In this document: positions 35,410 to 50,400 of the stretch, piece after piece
Layout of the letters: each line of letters opens with the position of its first letter
Position numbering within the stretch: the first letter of the stretch is position 1
NCBI GenBank assembly: GCA_946811185.2
Contig: OX328109.1
Coordinates: forward strand, 31,294,129 to 31,358,128
DNA length: 64,000 nt
Direction of reading: 5' to 3'
DNA from: Hippopus hippopus
Lineage: Eukaryota; Mollusca; Bivalvia; Cardiida; Cardiidae
Translations under genes and position numbers: made by a program
Notes under the pieces: generated by a model
Database searches by the model: none
Told to the model about the DNA's origin: nothing
The model's input: the letters and a program-made list of their open reading frames with translations, nothing else

Positions 35410-35493
35410 ATGGAAGAGAGAAATCTTTTCTCAAAATCCCTAAATCAGCTGGCAAGATCTTTATCTTCTCTAAATCCATCGCCATGGGAGAAG
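35410..35493 (+). CDS. PI4KA: PI4KA exon 1
   Basis: 28 codons from ATG to GAGAAG|GTAGGG, phase 0 out. It encodes [15 protein letters not shown], the short helix that opens the family. A stop-containing 5' UTR precedes it. Confidence 0.85.
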
Positions 35494-38400
35494 GTAGGGC
35501 AAAGAAAGAATAGATTTATTGCTTTAGAAATACAGAGGTGTATTCCACCTCAACAATAATTAATGAGTTTGACAGCTAACTGAGAAGTCATTTTGCATGG
35601 AAAATTTGGGGGGTGGGGTTAAATATTACTCCCGATTCGGGGTCTAGCTCCGATGTTATTTTTGTGATTGTTTCTCCGCTAGACTCCCGTAGCAGCCTTC
35701 CTTTAAAGTATCTGGAATGAATACGATTTTACCGGCATCTTTTCAAACGGCTCTATGCGACAAAATTTCCAATGACAGCTAATAAAATGGGCATGGATTG
35801 TTAGATAAATGATTAATCTTTACAAAAAAACTGATGTTAGTTAATATCTAAATCTTACCTTGTGCAAATCTGTACTTTTCAACGTAAATAACCGTTGACC
35901 TACTTCACCAGAAATCAAAACATGGTGATATCATCAATGCGCATGTCTCGGCAGAAATCGCAGTATCTCTGACATGCTACAGGACGGTTCCTTTGGGAAT
36001 TCCACTGTTGCCAAAGGCACCTTATACAAAAATGGTTGTTAGGGTTAGAGAACCAGACTGTACAAAATTCAAATTCCGTTGAGTGCGCATGTCTGTTTAA
36101 CGGAAGTCGCCATGTAAGTTGTTTACAAATTTCACGGGATTTATTTACGTTGGGGAAAAAAGGTAAATTTCCATTGATTTAATTGGTATTTTGCAGCACA
36201 GCTTGTGTGATAATAAAGATTAATCATTTATCTAACAATCCATGCCCATTTTATTAGCTTTCATTGGAAATTTTGTCGCATAGAGCCGTTTGAAAAGATG
36301 CCTGTAAAATCGTATTCATTCCAGATACTTTTAAAGAAGGCTGCTATGGGAGTCTAGCGGAGAAACAATCACAAAAATAATATCGGAGCTAGACCCCGAA
36401 TCGGGAGTAGGTTAAATATGAAGTTTTGCCGTTTCATTCAGATTAGCTTGGATCTAATCGAATAGTAGGGTAAATCTGGCAAAAGTCGGACAAAAATCAT
36501 TGGTGCTCACATAAAACGTCGCTGAGAGCTTGAACTTGAAGAGAGTCATTGTTGGGTGACCTCCCTTGATAATTCGTTCATTACTGCAGTACAGTTTCGT
36601 ATTTTATAACTGAAACAAAGATAAAGTCAAAATTATTCCGAAAGACAGGAGAAAACGCACTATTGTGGAAAACGGCATAACTCGGACAGCATCGTAAAAC
36701 TTCGGACATACCATCGTATAAGTTCGGACAGGAAATTTTCCATGGTTACGAACAATTTGACCTTTTCCAATAAGGTTTTCCAAAGATACCTCCTTCTTAT
36801 GTGTTAAAACAAATATCAGGGAAAGGTTAATTAAGCTCTTTTAAAAAGGGGAATTTTCGGTTTCATCTACACCCCTCCTCTCCCTCTTTTTCCCTTCTGA
36901 GCTTCTAAAGCTTCGCCCGTTACCCGCTCTGAAGAAAATATTGTTACTAAATAGAGAGAGAACAGTTAGAATGTTTTGTTTCAAAAACACTAATACACAT
37001 TTTGTTTCTTTTTAAACTGATAGATCCATTCTAAAGGTGTCAGTTTTCTATTGAATTCACATTTTTCTCCTTGTCCGACTTTCAACGACTTAACGAAAAG
37101 ATCGTTGATCTTCGGACACTCCAATTTTTTCCTAATATTTCTAAGGAAGAGTGTCATTTCTTCTTTTAATGACGTTCTTTTCAGTTATCTAAGTAGCTTT
37201 TTATTTAATTGTTTAGATTTTTTTGTATACTGACCCAAACAACCACGTAAAAGTCCGGCATATACCTCGGGTTTGCATGACTCGGCCGTTGGAAGTTTTT
37301 GTTTGCGTCAGAAAGAAAGTGGCTGTTACGTCATTTCTTTATGTATAAACGTAACCGGTGCTCAGTTAAGACTCTGTAGCTATGAGATTTGCTTAATAAA
37401 CGGTGTAGGAGTCATCGAAACTACTCTTTGAGCAGTTTCCAGCTGTGAAACGCCCGTAATATCCCGTTTTTTCCTGATGTTGGAATATTGACGCTGTCTG
37501 AGTTTTGCCGGATTTACCCTATAAGGTTATTTTCCTATCCCATAGTATTGGGTAGAATGCACTTTAGCGGACACATTTCGGCCATTTTGTTATTTTGTTA
37601 GCTACATCTGCGTATTACTTGTTACAGATTCCATTTGACACGGGACTTTTTAACCTGAAAAAAAAAAGCAGGGGTTTGGGGGCAGCAGCCCCCAAGTAAT
37701 AATAAAATACTTATGTATAAGTATTTATGTTTCTCAGTGTTTATGTGTCTGCTTGAGTGTAGGTGACACTTAGTATTTTTGCTTGTTATTGAATGTTTAA
37801 TATTAAGAAAAATACAGCTGATCGTGACACAGTGCCAAATTGACAGGCTCATCAAAAGCAGAGACTGCTGTTCCCCATTTTGTTATCTCTTTAGCAGACA
37901 ACAAAATATTGGGCTTGTCCAGTGTGAAAGCATTTGAAGATGGCAAATATGGCTTAACTCTTTTCCAAACGACAAAACTTTTAGACTGGTCCAAAATGAA
38001 AGCACTTGCAGACTACAAAATAAACGTAACTCAAAAATTGAATTTTGATTTTGGAAGGGTAGAAAACATTGTGGGAAAAGGAGAAAATGCTGGTTACCAG
38101 CATTTTCTCCTTTTCCCTCAATGTTTTCAAAAGGCTTCTTTCCCAGGGTCGTCAAAAGTCGGGATTGTGTGGTAAATGGTTAAATTACTGGATTTCTTTC
38201 AGAAAGACTATTAAACTGTAGGAAAAGGAGAGTGCTAGGTAACAGCAATGTTTTTAAAAGCATTTTTTATTCTTGTCATTTGGTACATACAATCAAGCAT
38301 AAATGTACAAGTGTAACATGATCACTATTATTACTATCACCTGATCTGTTTAATCCTTAACCGCATTACAAATATTTAGACTTGTCCAAATTCAAAGCAT

Positions 38401-41400
38401 TTGAACGCAGAAATTATATGTGGATCCAATTGTGGGAGTCACCATTGAAAGGGTAGAAAACATTGTAGGAAAAGAAGAAAATGCTGGTATCCAGCATTTT
38501 CTCCTTTACCTATAATGTTTTCAAAAGGTTTCTTGTCTTTGGGTTGTTAAAACTCGGCACTGGGTGGTGAAGGGTTAAAAAGTGTAATCAGTGATAGTCA
38601 GTAGGGTGGATACTGAGCGATCTGTCTAGCTAAGTGATTAGAGTATATGCCCTGTAAGCTAGGGCCCAGCCTGGTTAGCTCAGTGGTTAGCGTGTCTGAC
38701 TCATGACCTGGAGGTTGCGGCGAACTTTTTTTTCAGGCGGTTTTTCACCTCTCACCTCTGATGCATGTCAGAAAAGTAGTCAGTGGCTTTAGAAAGAAAG
38801 TTGTGTCAGTACTCGTGTGAGAAAGCCAGGAAACACATGACTGACTGCCATGATATGACCTTAGCTGTTAAAATGGTGTTAAACTCTAATACAAACTAAA
38901 AACTTGAAGGCAAGGGGTCCCAGGTTTGAGTTCCATACCAGCCTCACTTTTCCCCCTAGGGATTTACTTTGATGGTGTCAGAAGTTGTTGCAAGGAACCA
39001 AAGGGGTCTTAAGAAATGGGAAAGTGGGAAAACTCCCAAAAATGAGGAGTGGAAGGAGTGTAGTGATAAGCATGGAAGTAGCATGGATCCAGGTTGCTCA
39101 GTGGTTGGAGCACTTGCCTTTTAAGCAAGAGGGGTCCTGAATTTGGGTCAGGGACAAGCTGTACCTTTTCCCCTTGGGATTTGCATGTACTCAAATGTAG
39201 TCAGAAATGGTTGCATAGACCTCGGACGTCTCACAAAATGGGGGAATAGGAGAACACCCAAAAATCAAGTGGGGAAGGGGGTGTAGTTGTAATCTGTAGT
39301 ATGGATGATGAGCTGACCATGTAGCTCAGTGGTTAGAAAACTTGCATTCAGAGCAAGAGGTCCCAGGTTTGAATCCTTTGCCCAAAGCCTTTTTTTGCCT
39401 AGGGATTTACTTACATTACATTACATTAAAGGTGGGTATTTAGATTTTTCACATCTCACCAAATTAAAAAATATATATATCACTGAAATTTATATGAAAA
39501 AACAATACAAATCATCAATAATTAAGAATCATAAAATTACAAAAAAAATTTTTTTTGATGGTGTTCCCTTAAAAGGCTACGTAGCCTCTTAAGGTATTTT
39601 TAGATTTCACACTAGAAATTAAAAAAAAGCATTGTGGGAATGTCAAGTGACCCGCACGTGACTAATGACGCTTAAATTCCATAACATAACAAACATGCAA
39701 TTATTTTCCATAATGTCTTCTTCAGACGCTATGTTTGAAGCTTCGTCTGTGTATTTCCGGTATGTAAATGAGCGAGTTACTGATGTAAAAATAGAACGCA
39801 TTTCCCGTTGGTGGCGACCTGGGCCGTAGTAAATCTCTTATTTCTTTTGTTGTCGGACGGTTTTCGACTACTGGGGTTTTATGAATGAAAATTAAAAGGC
39901 TTTGGGAGTATAAGGATGATTTTTTTGTATTTTTGTAAAAATTTTCGTCCCAAAATCTGAAGGGCCACCTTCAAGATATCAATAAGGATATGTTTTATTA
40001 GCTTTTAATTCTTGAATAAAGGACAAAAATCAAGATTTATCCAAATTGAAAGCATTTGCAGACACCATATTCATTATGGCTCAACCCATTGGATTAGCTT
40101 TTGAAGTGGTAGAAAACGTGGAGGAATAAGGAGAAAATGCTGTTTTCTCAACTTTCACAATTTTTTCAAAAGCCTTCTTTCTCAGGCTGAGGGTCTGTTA
40201 CCCTTTAACAAACAATCCCAAGTTGAAAGAGAGCCTTAGGAAACATTGTGAGAAAAGCAGAAATTGCAGGTCACCAGCATTTTCTCCATTTCCCACAATG
40301 TTTTCTACCCTTTTGATGACAAATTTTGTTGTGTGTAAAGATTTGATTACGTATGTGGTAAAGGTTCTGTATTGAAATCTACCTTTTTATAAATCTCTCT
40401 TCCCAGGTATCAAAGTTACAGGGTCACTGCCCTACAGAGAACCCACAAGGGGTGCTGGTGATTGATCAGAGAGGTCAAGATGCCATCATTGCTTTAGGAA
40501 TTTATTTCTTGGAATCTGGTTTACAGGTAAGTACATGTTTGGTATTATCTTGTAACCCATTTACTAAAATAATAATCCTGTGTTGTAAGAACCTGAAAGG
40601 GAAAGGGGTTTAATACTATGTGGACAAAGCAGGAAAATTACGGTAGCATTCATTTTTTTCAATTTCCAGAATATTTTGTACAATTACTGTGTAAATTTAC
40701 AAATACATGTCCCAAGTTTTCGAGAAAACTGTATTCATACCCACTTTTAGAGTCACTTTTTGCTTAGTTTTAGGCATATATTTCATATAGAGTTATTTCA
40801 TTAAAGGTCACATGGTTACATTTTTTTGTTTGTTTTAATTTCAGTATAAAGATGTGTTACTCCCATATTTATTGAACATTCTAAAAAGGATGCCCAAGGC
40901 AACATGGGTAGAAGTACCAAGAGGAATAAACTACTACAGTATGTATATGTACATGTATATCTAGATGGTATTGATCTTGGAGGGAGAGTGAGAGAGACAG
41001 AGGCTGAGACAGAGAGAGAGAGAGCTGGAAGGAAAGGGAGAGAGAAAGCGAGCAAGCGCGGGCAAGTGTTAGAGGGTTGTAACCCTTTACCACACTGAAT
41101 CCTGAGTTTTAATAACAAACCTTGAGCGAAAAGTCTTGTGAAAACGTGGGGAAAAAGACAAAATACTGCTAAATAGCATTTTATCTTTTTCCCACACTAT
41201 TTTCAACTTTTGCAAAGACAAAACCCATCATTTTAGCCACATTTACTTTTTTGTCTCTGAATGTTTCACTTTGGACAAGTCCATTATTTTGTTAATTGGT
41301 AAAGAGTTAAACGTATAATGAATACCTGTGCAGGTTTTCTAATCAAAGAAACAATATTTTTACATACAGAGTTGCCACGGCCAGAGTGTCTCAGTTTTTG

Positions 41401-44400
41401 TTTGAATACAATACTCAGTGATGTGGCCCATAGGGATCCTTCAAGCAGGGAAAAGGTAGGTAGATTCCTTGTTTTGTTCCATAATGTACTACTAGTTTTA
41501 GATGTTCATTATTTAACTCTTTCCCACATAATCCTGAGTTTTAATAAACCTACATTTACACCATGTTCGCGGCAACCACGGCAGCCCCGTTTGTCTGAAA
41601 CGTGGTATGCCGTGAGATTTTGTTCATTTTTTTCCTCCATTTACCAAGTTTAGTTAAGTCTCTTTATGGTACCTCAAAGTATCCGTGACAAGCCGTGGAG
41701 GGGACCCTACATTTACACCATGTTCCTGGCAGCTACATTTCAAGATAACTGTGGACAAAACGGGATTGATGTAATACAACGCAGAGGAACGTGATGTGCA
41801 AACTTGTCAGGTTGCAGTTTTTTGACTGTCAAAAAATTTGCCATGGCAGTCCCAGTGTTGATGAGAAACCTAACAGACCGCAGCAGAACGGGTTGATCAT
41901 GGCATTCTGCTACGGCCTGAGTCTTGTTACGGCTTGTTACGTGCTGCTAAGTTCTGATGCGATCCAGTTTGCTTATCCCATTCCTCTGCGTTATATTACG
42001 TAAATCCCATTTTGTCCACAGTTGTCAGAAACGTGGCTGCTGGGAACTTGGTGTAAAGGTAGGGTTAAGGAGAAGACTTTGCAAAATATTGTGATAAAAG
42101 GAGAAAATGCTGGTAACCAGCATTTTCACCTCCCACGTTTTCTACTATTCCACAAAAAAAAAAAATTCTATTTTTGAATCATATTTATTTTGTTGTCTCC
42201 AAATGTCTTCAATTTTGGATACTCCCAAATTTTGTAGTTTGGTAAAGAGTTAAAGCCTGTTCCAAACAATCTTATGCTTATAGACTAGACTTGTTGAAAA
42301 TTCATGCTTTTCAGTAGTTTATCAAGAAATGAAATGAAAGTGTCTTATTTTTATTTTTTTGTGAGAACCTCGCTTCAGTTATTTTCACAAAAGAAATATG
42401 TTTTTCTCCATTTAGATCATTTCCATACAACTTGAGGTACTTGAGACCCTGTGCTTGATGTGTGAGGAAAAAGAGGAAATCTCTAAAGGTGAAATACTTA
42501 TACTATTTTTCTGATTTTGAATCTCAGCATTGATAGAAGAATGTTTTAACTCTTTCACTGCCAAATATAGAAACTTGACCTTTTTGAAGGCTGAAAATAC
42601 ACTCCACTGAAACTCGGGAAAGATTTTTATCACATAGGCTTGACTAAACAGTTGACAGTATGGATCCAAATTTAGACTGCACACAATCTGTAGTCAGATC
42701 TTGACCTATGCTGTTTGCATAAGCCCCTATTTTTGTCTGCTGCAGTTACAAAATAATGAATTTCATTAAAAGGTTAAACTAAGCCAGGATTTGAACTCAC
42801 AAGCTTTAGATCAACAAAGCTGAGTTGACCAATGAGGGGGTTCAGTGTAACAACTTGAACCTAACTGTCAGTTGTTTTTGAAAATATTCTTGTACAATAT
42901 GGAAAAATAAAATAAATGAAGGTTCAATATGTGTATCCATGTAAAACATTGTGACAGAAAAAGAAATTACTCATGAAAGCAATTTCTTCTTTTGCCAGAA
43001 TATTTTAAAAGTGATCTGCTACAAGATGTGAGAAGCTACAAATAGTTAGAAATGTAATAATTCTTTACCAATCTACAAAATTTTAGACTGGTCTAAATTG
43101 GAAGCATTTGCAGACAAAAAACTTGGATGTTGCACAAATTATTAAATTTGTCTCTGAAAGGGTAGAAAACATTGTGGATAAAGGAGACAGTGCAATGTTT
43201 TCTACCAAATCAAAGACAAATCCTTTCATTTGAGCCACATTTAATTTGTCATGTGCAACTCCTTTCAATTTGGACCAGTCTGAATATCCATTGTTTGGTA
43301 AAGGGTGCATTAATAAATTTTCACATAAAAAAATGAATCATAGAAATTAACAATACAAATATTTTCAGATGTCCTTTGTACATGTACAGTGCCCATTTTA
43401 CTGGGTTTTTGCCGGGCTTTGGGTAGGTCTAGTGATGAAGGGGAACCCTTAATATCCATACTGTTTGAACTTGACAAACCCAAGGGATCTATGCCAAAGG
43501 GAAATAACTCTGATGATGGCATGAAAGCTTTTACATCATTTCGACCAATTCTGCCAAGGACTTTATCTTACAACATGATCACTCCAGATAGTCCATCTAG
43601 TCCCTCAGCATTACATGCAGTCATGGATTTTGTTGACACACAAAGAGAAAGGTCACCCTCACCCAAGAGCTTACCACCTCCGATCCAGCCTGTAATGCGT
43701 GTAAGCCCTGCAAGAGAAGATGATGTAAATTCTAAGGAGTTGTTCTTCAACAAGATGGGTTCCAGTTTTACAAAAACAAAGCCATGGGGATTTGAAATTA
43801 TCCCAGAACAAGATCATTTGAAATTTTCCAGCAGTCATCTGCTTCAGCTATTTAGCCTGGTAAACATCTTCAGTACTTTTATTTCTTTTTTAAAAGTTAT
43901 GGTCTTGAAAAAATCCCTGCAAGATGAGAAAAAAAAAAACCCGCATGATTTTCTCATTTAATGATTGCATAATTCCTCATTTAGACACAAACTTTTTACT
44001 GGTCTATAGATTCAGAATATATATCTTTTTTCTTTTTGGCAATTCATTTGAGTTGTTCAATGAAGATGTATCTTTATATGAGATCATCTCTACCTCTAGG
44101 ATTCAAACAACAACTTAAATTATCATGGAATCATTTATATTGGCCTGGTCTTTACACTGTCTAAACTTTTTCAAGGTCTAATATTCAGCCAGAACAGCTT
44201 TGATATTTTGATGACCATATCAAAGATGGTCTTTGAAAACATTGAAGGAAGCAGGGAAAATGCTTGCAGACAGCATTTTCTTCTTTTCCTGTAATGTTTT
44301 CTGCCATTCAAAGACATATACTATCATTCAAGGCTCATAATTTTAATTTGTGATCTGCAAATTGTTTTAAATTTGCAGGAGTCTAAAATTTTGCCAGAGT

Positions 44401-47400
44401 GAATCAGAGAGCAAAGAGCAAAAGATAAACAATACCGCTTTTCTAAAGCAAAAGGCTGTTAAATTGTTTGACTATTTCATTTAGAACTAAGATTTCAGAG
44501 GTTAGGGCAATGATTGGGTAAGACAGGCGGCTGCTAAATTCAAGTGACCACTGATGGGTTTGACATACTTTGTATATTTGACAGGCTAATAGATTTCTAA
44601 CCCAAGCTCTCCTAACTAAAGTTGACAGACTTTTGGATGATGTGCATACAGAGAATGAGGTAATGGAATTTGTTGATTATTAGCTCAGCAGTTTTCGAAG
44701 AATGTGTCAAGGTCATAGCCCTGTACTTGTCGTCTGTATCATCGTCGTGCAAAAACTTTGACATTTTGTAATATCTCTGTTACTACTGAAAGTATTTGCT
44801 TCAAACTTGGACAAGTTGTTTACTATCAAAAGGGGAACCTATACAACAAAGGCAGGTAACTATCAACTGATACAGTTATGCCCCTTTGTGACTTACAATT
44901 TTCACTGAAAATCAGTCACTTGTAGCCATGCGTTGGCACCCACTTGCAGTGCTTTTGTTTGCATCTTTTCTTTGAAGCAGAATCCTTTTCCTGTCGTTTT
45001 TAGCAACCTTTCATGGTTTGTATATGTTGAAGGAACTGATTCATAAAAATTATGTTTTCTTTTCCATTTGATTTAGAGGCCCACTAGCTACAAAATGTAG
45101 TGGGTGTAAAATTGCCGACAAATTTATTCCTTAACATCTTAAAGTATGGATAATATTTTATGAGTCTGATGATGTGTTGCAGTGTAGTTTGCAACTTTTT
45201 TTCTAGCTTAGCAAAACATTTTTCTGCTAGCAACTGGAACTCTGGCAGATTGTTCTGTAACACATTAACAGACTCTTGAAAATATTCATGTTTTTAATTG
45301 GTATGAATTAAATTTGTCTGCAATTTGACAACCCCCCCCCCCCCCATTGTTTGCATTTGGCAGCTAGTGGGCCTTTAAGTTTTGTGACAAGTTAATTTCT
45401 TTGCAATAAATTCATTACCAGATAGCTAAATGTTAGAATAGTCCATAATGAAAGCATTTGCAGATAGCAAATCCAATGTGACTCAAATGATGGGATCTTT
45501 ACTTATAAAAGGGAAAAAAATACTGTGGGAAAAGGAGAAAAAGCTGGTTGTTAGTTCTGGTATTTTTTTTCTCCTTTTCCTGTAATGTTTTCAAAAACCT
45601 TTTTTTGTTAGGTCTTGAAATAGGATATTTTATGGGAAAGCCTAACTGATATGCATGGCTTTGTTCATTATTTCTATATATAAATTTTGCAAATTTAAGA
45701 CTATAAAAATGCCATCTGCACAAGTTTTACTATCTACATTTCAGTCTGGGAACATGACCAAGTTTAGTTACAAAACGTACAGTGAGGTCCTTACACTAGT
45801 GGTGGTAACATTATTGAGGGACATTTTAGAGCAAGAGAAAGGTACAATCATCATTATACACCTACTTTTCCAGCTCAAATACATGCACTTGATGGGGAAA
45901 GAAAAATGTATCTGCACAGTGTCAAATACGATTCCAAATATGGTATGATGATGTATCCAGTGTGCCAAATACATGCATAATAATTGGTTTGCTATTTGAT
46001 TGTTCAAAATATTACGCTATAATACTCATCCACCATTCATGAAAACGAAGTTACCGCCCTAGAAACCAGCATTTTATCCTTTTCCCATAATGTTGTTATC
46101 CTTTGTCTACAATTTTGTTGTTTGGTAAACAGTTGAAATTATGGGTCCAGTTTCAAAAAACTTCTGTCATTTTGCTGAAATCCACTGACAGACTCTGTTT
46201 CTGACTTAAGTTGAGTCCGTTTTTTTTTGAGACGCATTGCACATAATAGGCATAAAGAAGGTTCTCAGATCCTGAGTTGACACAATGTTGCAGACTCAAC
46301 TCAGCAAACTAAACAGAGACAACTCATCCAACAGACTTAAGTCCTTTTTTTGTTGAGTTGAGCCTGAAATGTTTGATCAACTCAGGATTTGAGAACGTTA
46401 CTAAAGTCTGATAATGTCAGTTTAATGCATATCAATTGACAAACTCAACTTAAGTCAATAAATGGGTATGTTAGCAGAGTTGAGCAAAATAAGAGACTTT
46501 AGTCAGAGTCCAACAATTTCCAGAAAAGGGCACTCATCCTACAGGACATTGACTTCAAAAAAGCACTTGCCCTGCTTTGATCCTCATTTATTCGACGAGA
46601 AAAACCTTTCTAATTTTGGACTCTCTCATTTTTTTTTCAGACGAAACGGGAAAACTAATTATATTGTCTCCTGTAGCAATGAATCTTATGAGGGGTGATC
46701 ATAAAGATCATGGACCACCTCATTATTTTGAAAACTACTTCACTAAGGATTACCAAAAATTGCACAGATGAGCATTAATTATCTGGTAACCGACTTAAGC
46801 TTTCAAATGTCGTCTTCTTCAAAAAGGTAAAGTATGACGTCATTTTAATGACTTCATATACTGCATTAGTGGTCCAAAATGTCGGACGACGTTTTATTTG
46901 AGCCGAGAGTAACCATAAAGTTTTACTTCACACTCGGAAAGTAAATGGTTTAGCTATGAGTGAGATCCTGTCAAAGATGACCTTAAATCTGGCCATCCAT
47001 CAACATCAGTCATTGACAAAATCATCACAGATGTAGAGCAGCATGTAAAACAAGATCGCCAAGATACTGTCAGGAAAATAGCTGACACATTTAGCATTTC
47101 ATATAAAAGTGCCAAGGAGATTTTGACTGACACTATTGGAATGTCGCGTGTTTGCAAAAGGTGGATACCTCGACTATTGACGCCCGAGCCAATGGGGTTA
47201 GGGTCGAAATTATGTTAAGAAATTTTAGAACGCATTAGGGTAGAGGGGTCAAACTTTACTGATCGTATTGTAACATGCGATGAAACATAGGTACACTTTA
47301 ACAAGACTGAAACTAAACAACAAAGCAGTGAACAGAAACATTCAACATCGCCTTCTGCCTTTGAAGCCAATTTTTCTAATTCAGTCGGTAAAGTTATGTG

Positions 47401-50400
47401 CATTATATTTTTTTATACGCATTTTTTCTTCTAAATCATGTTGTATCTATACATACAACAGTCAATGCTGAGTTTTATGCCCACATTATTCAAAGAAATT
47501 TCAAGAACACCATACGAAAAAAACAGCCAGAAGTCCTGCAGAGTGAGCTCACAAAGCCACACTTGTACAGAAAACTCTGCAAAAACTTAACACAGAAACA
47601 CTAGCCAACCCTCCCTATAATTCAGTCCTGACCCCTTGTGACCTTTAGGTAGTTCATGTTTTGAAAGATTCTCTATGTGGCAAGCACTACGAGAGGAGAG
47701 AGGAACTAACCCTCACTATGACCGGGTCCTTGAGAGTAACGTCACGTGACGCGCTCGTGCATGTGTTTCACGCATGGAAACCAAGAACAAATAAGTGCAT
47801 AGAATTCGAAGGAGGTTATTTTCAAAACAAGTAGACATTCCAAGTTTTTTATAACAATATTCCAATACAGGCACTGGTCCACGTTCTTTCTGATCACCCT
47901 TCGTAAATACCAGGTTTCAGTAATCGGTACTATTTATCCGGTCAAATAACAGAAATTAATAAACCAAAAAGGACAAAATTTTTTGAACTTGTTTCGGGAA
48001 AGTGTCTGCGTTAATATCATGCATTGTAATAATAAGCAAAGTTGCTCATATTTAATTACAACATTTTTGTTTGCAATGAAAGGTACCGAGTTATATCAAT
48101 AGGCTAATTTGAAACCAGTCTATATTTGGAGTGGGGACCAGCATGTTCTATATCCTGTTTCAATATTTGATTTTCTGACTATCCTTAATTTACTTATTTG
48201 ATAATATTCGTTTTGTTTCTTATAAGTTACATATTCATCTGAGAACTTATTTGTTTACTACCTCCTATTTACCACTCGTCCTGCTGGACGACTGTGATTG
48301 ATGATTCACTTGTCCTCATCCATTTTTTACTCGTAAATACGAGCGGACGAGCGGATTCTTTGAACCCTGTTAGTTTTTTCAAGAAACAAGTCCATGATCA
48401 TTTTAATGTTTATTTTTTTTTTTCTTCATAGATTTACCAGGTCCTTTCATGAAAGATGTGGAAAAGTTTGCCAAGACTCTTTGGGCCAGATGTCAATCTG
48501 ATCTTGAACAGAAATATCTTCTCAGTAAAGAAACCAACAAAAAACTGGACCCTCACTCCTACGAGCTAGTTGTGTACAGCTGTGCTGCCTGTATAGATCT
48601 AATGTTCTGGGCTGTCCGGGATGACACAGGTGTGGCTTATTTAATATTTTAGCGATTACTTTTTTAGCCAATTAGTGCAGAAGCTTATTTAAACCTTTAC
48701 CAAACAATTCAAAGTTTTAATGACCCGGAGGAAATAGGCCTTTTGGAAACATTGTGGGAAAAGGAGAAAATGCTGGTAGCCAGCATTTTCTCCTTTTCCC
48801 ACAATGTTTTCCTCCCTTTCACAGACAAATACCACCATTTGAGCAACATTTAATTTGTCATATATGAATGCTCTCAATATAGAAGAGTCAAAACTTCCTT
48901 TTTTTGGTAAAGGGTTAAGACCCATTAAGAGGCCCATGATTAGTGGTAATGCAAAGGTGTAACTCTTCAGGACTGTAAGTTCAAATTCCCTATCAGCCAA
49001 ATTTTCTCAAGGATCGGTGAAAGTCACAGCACCAGGATAAATACCTATCTTACTGCTCTTAATATTGTTTGTACCAAAACTTACGTGAAATGACAGCCAT
49101 TTTCTCTGAAAAAGTGCTGTTTGTTAACTGGTCAATGTGATGAAACTGAATATTGGTACTGTTGGAAAGTGAATTATAAAACTGTGACACAGACTCATTG
49201 TAAACGTAATAGAAATTAGTATAGGTCACAAAGTAAGAGAGAAAAATAAGTAAATTCATGAGAAAATCTGTCAGTATTCACCTACCATTCTTATGAACAT
49301 TCATAGTCTAATTCTAGATTAAAGAAGTTATGCAACTTTTGCTGTAGCCAATCATGAAATCGTACTACTTTCAAATTTAGGAAAATTCTTAAGAATGAGT
49401 CTAGGAATATTCTTAAGAATGATTGTTGAATAGGGATCATGAATTTATTCAAGGGCCACAACCTGTTGTGATGGCGGCAGGGGATATTGTAATAGTAGCT
49501 GTCCATCCATCCATTTGTCCATCCGTCCTTGCGTCATTCTGTCATTCCGTCTGTACATCCTTCTGTTCCACTTTCTTGTCCGAAGCATAACTCAAAAACT
49601 GTTAGAGGTGTAGACATGAAGCTTCACAGGTGTATAGATCTCATCAAGGAGAAGTGCAGTGCACAAGAACCATAACTCTTGATTGCATAATTTAGGAGTT
49701 ATGCCCTTTGTTATTTTTCTTATTTAAATTTTGTCCAGAGCATAACTTGAAAACAACATGAGATATAAACATGAAACTTCACAGCTTGATAGATGACATT
49801 GAGGAAAAGTTCAGTGTACAAGGACCATAATTTTCAGCCCCATTGATAGTTATTTCCCTTTGAAAATTTCTTACTTAAATTTTGTCTGGAGCATAACTCA
49901 AAAACTATTAGCAGTGTAAATATGATACTTCATAGGTGCATAGACCACATTGAGGAGAAATGCAATGCAAACAACTAGTACTGTTGGTTGCATAGTTAAG
50001 GAGTTATTAACCTTTGTCATTTTTTCTTCCTTTAATTTTGTCCAGAGCATAACTTGAAAACTACATGAGAAATAAAAATGAAATGTCAATGGTTGATAGA
50101 AGACATTAAGGAGAAGTGCAGTGTACAAGAATGATAACTTTCCATGCCATAATTTAGGAGTTACTGCCTTTTGTTATTTTTCATACTTAAATTTTGTCTG
50201 GAGCATTATTGAAAATTATAAAAGGTTTTAATATGAAACTTCAGAAGTAGGCAGACTTTATTGAGGAGAAGTGCAGTACCATGATTTTGGGGTTAGGTCC
50301 CTTTCTTAATTTTTGAATCTCGAGGTTTCTATGGAACATAACTTAAGCTGTATTAACTTCACAGCTGGATAGTTGTCTTGGAGGAGGAGTGCAGTATGCA

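Noticed and set aside
38680..39380. tRNA genes
   Set aside because: A-box and B-box are present, but acceptor stems do not pair and SINE bodies and tails follow. The same applies to the heads at 29.3, 29.6 and 62.2 kb.
39714..39762. ATG with a GTATGT donor as PI4KA exon 1
   Set aside because: The encoded residues do not match the family, while 35410-35493 does and joins exon 2 in phase.
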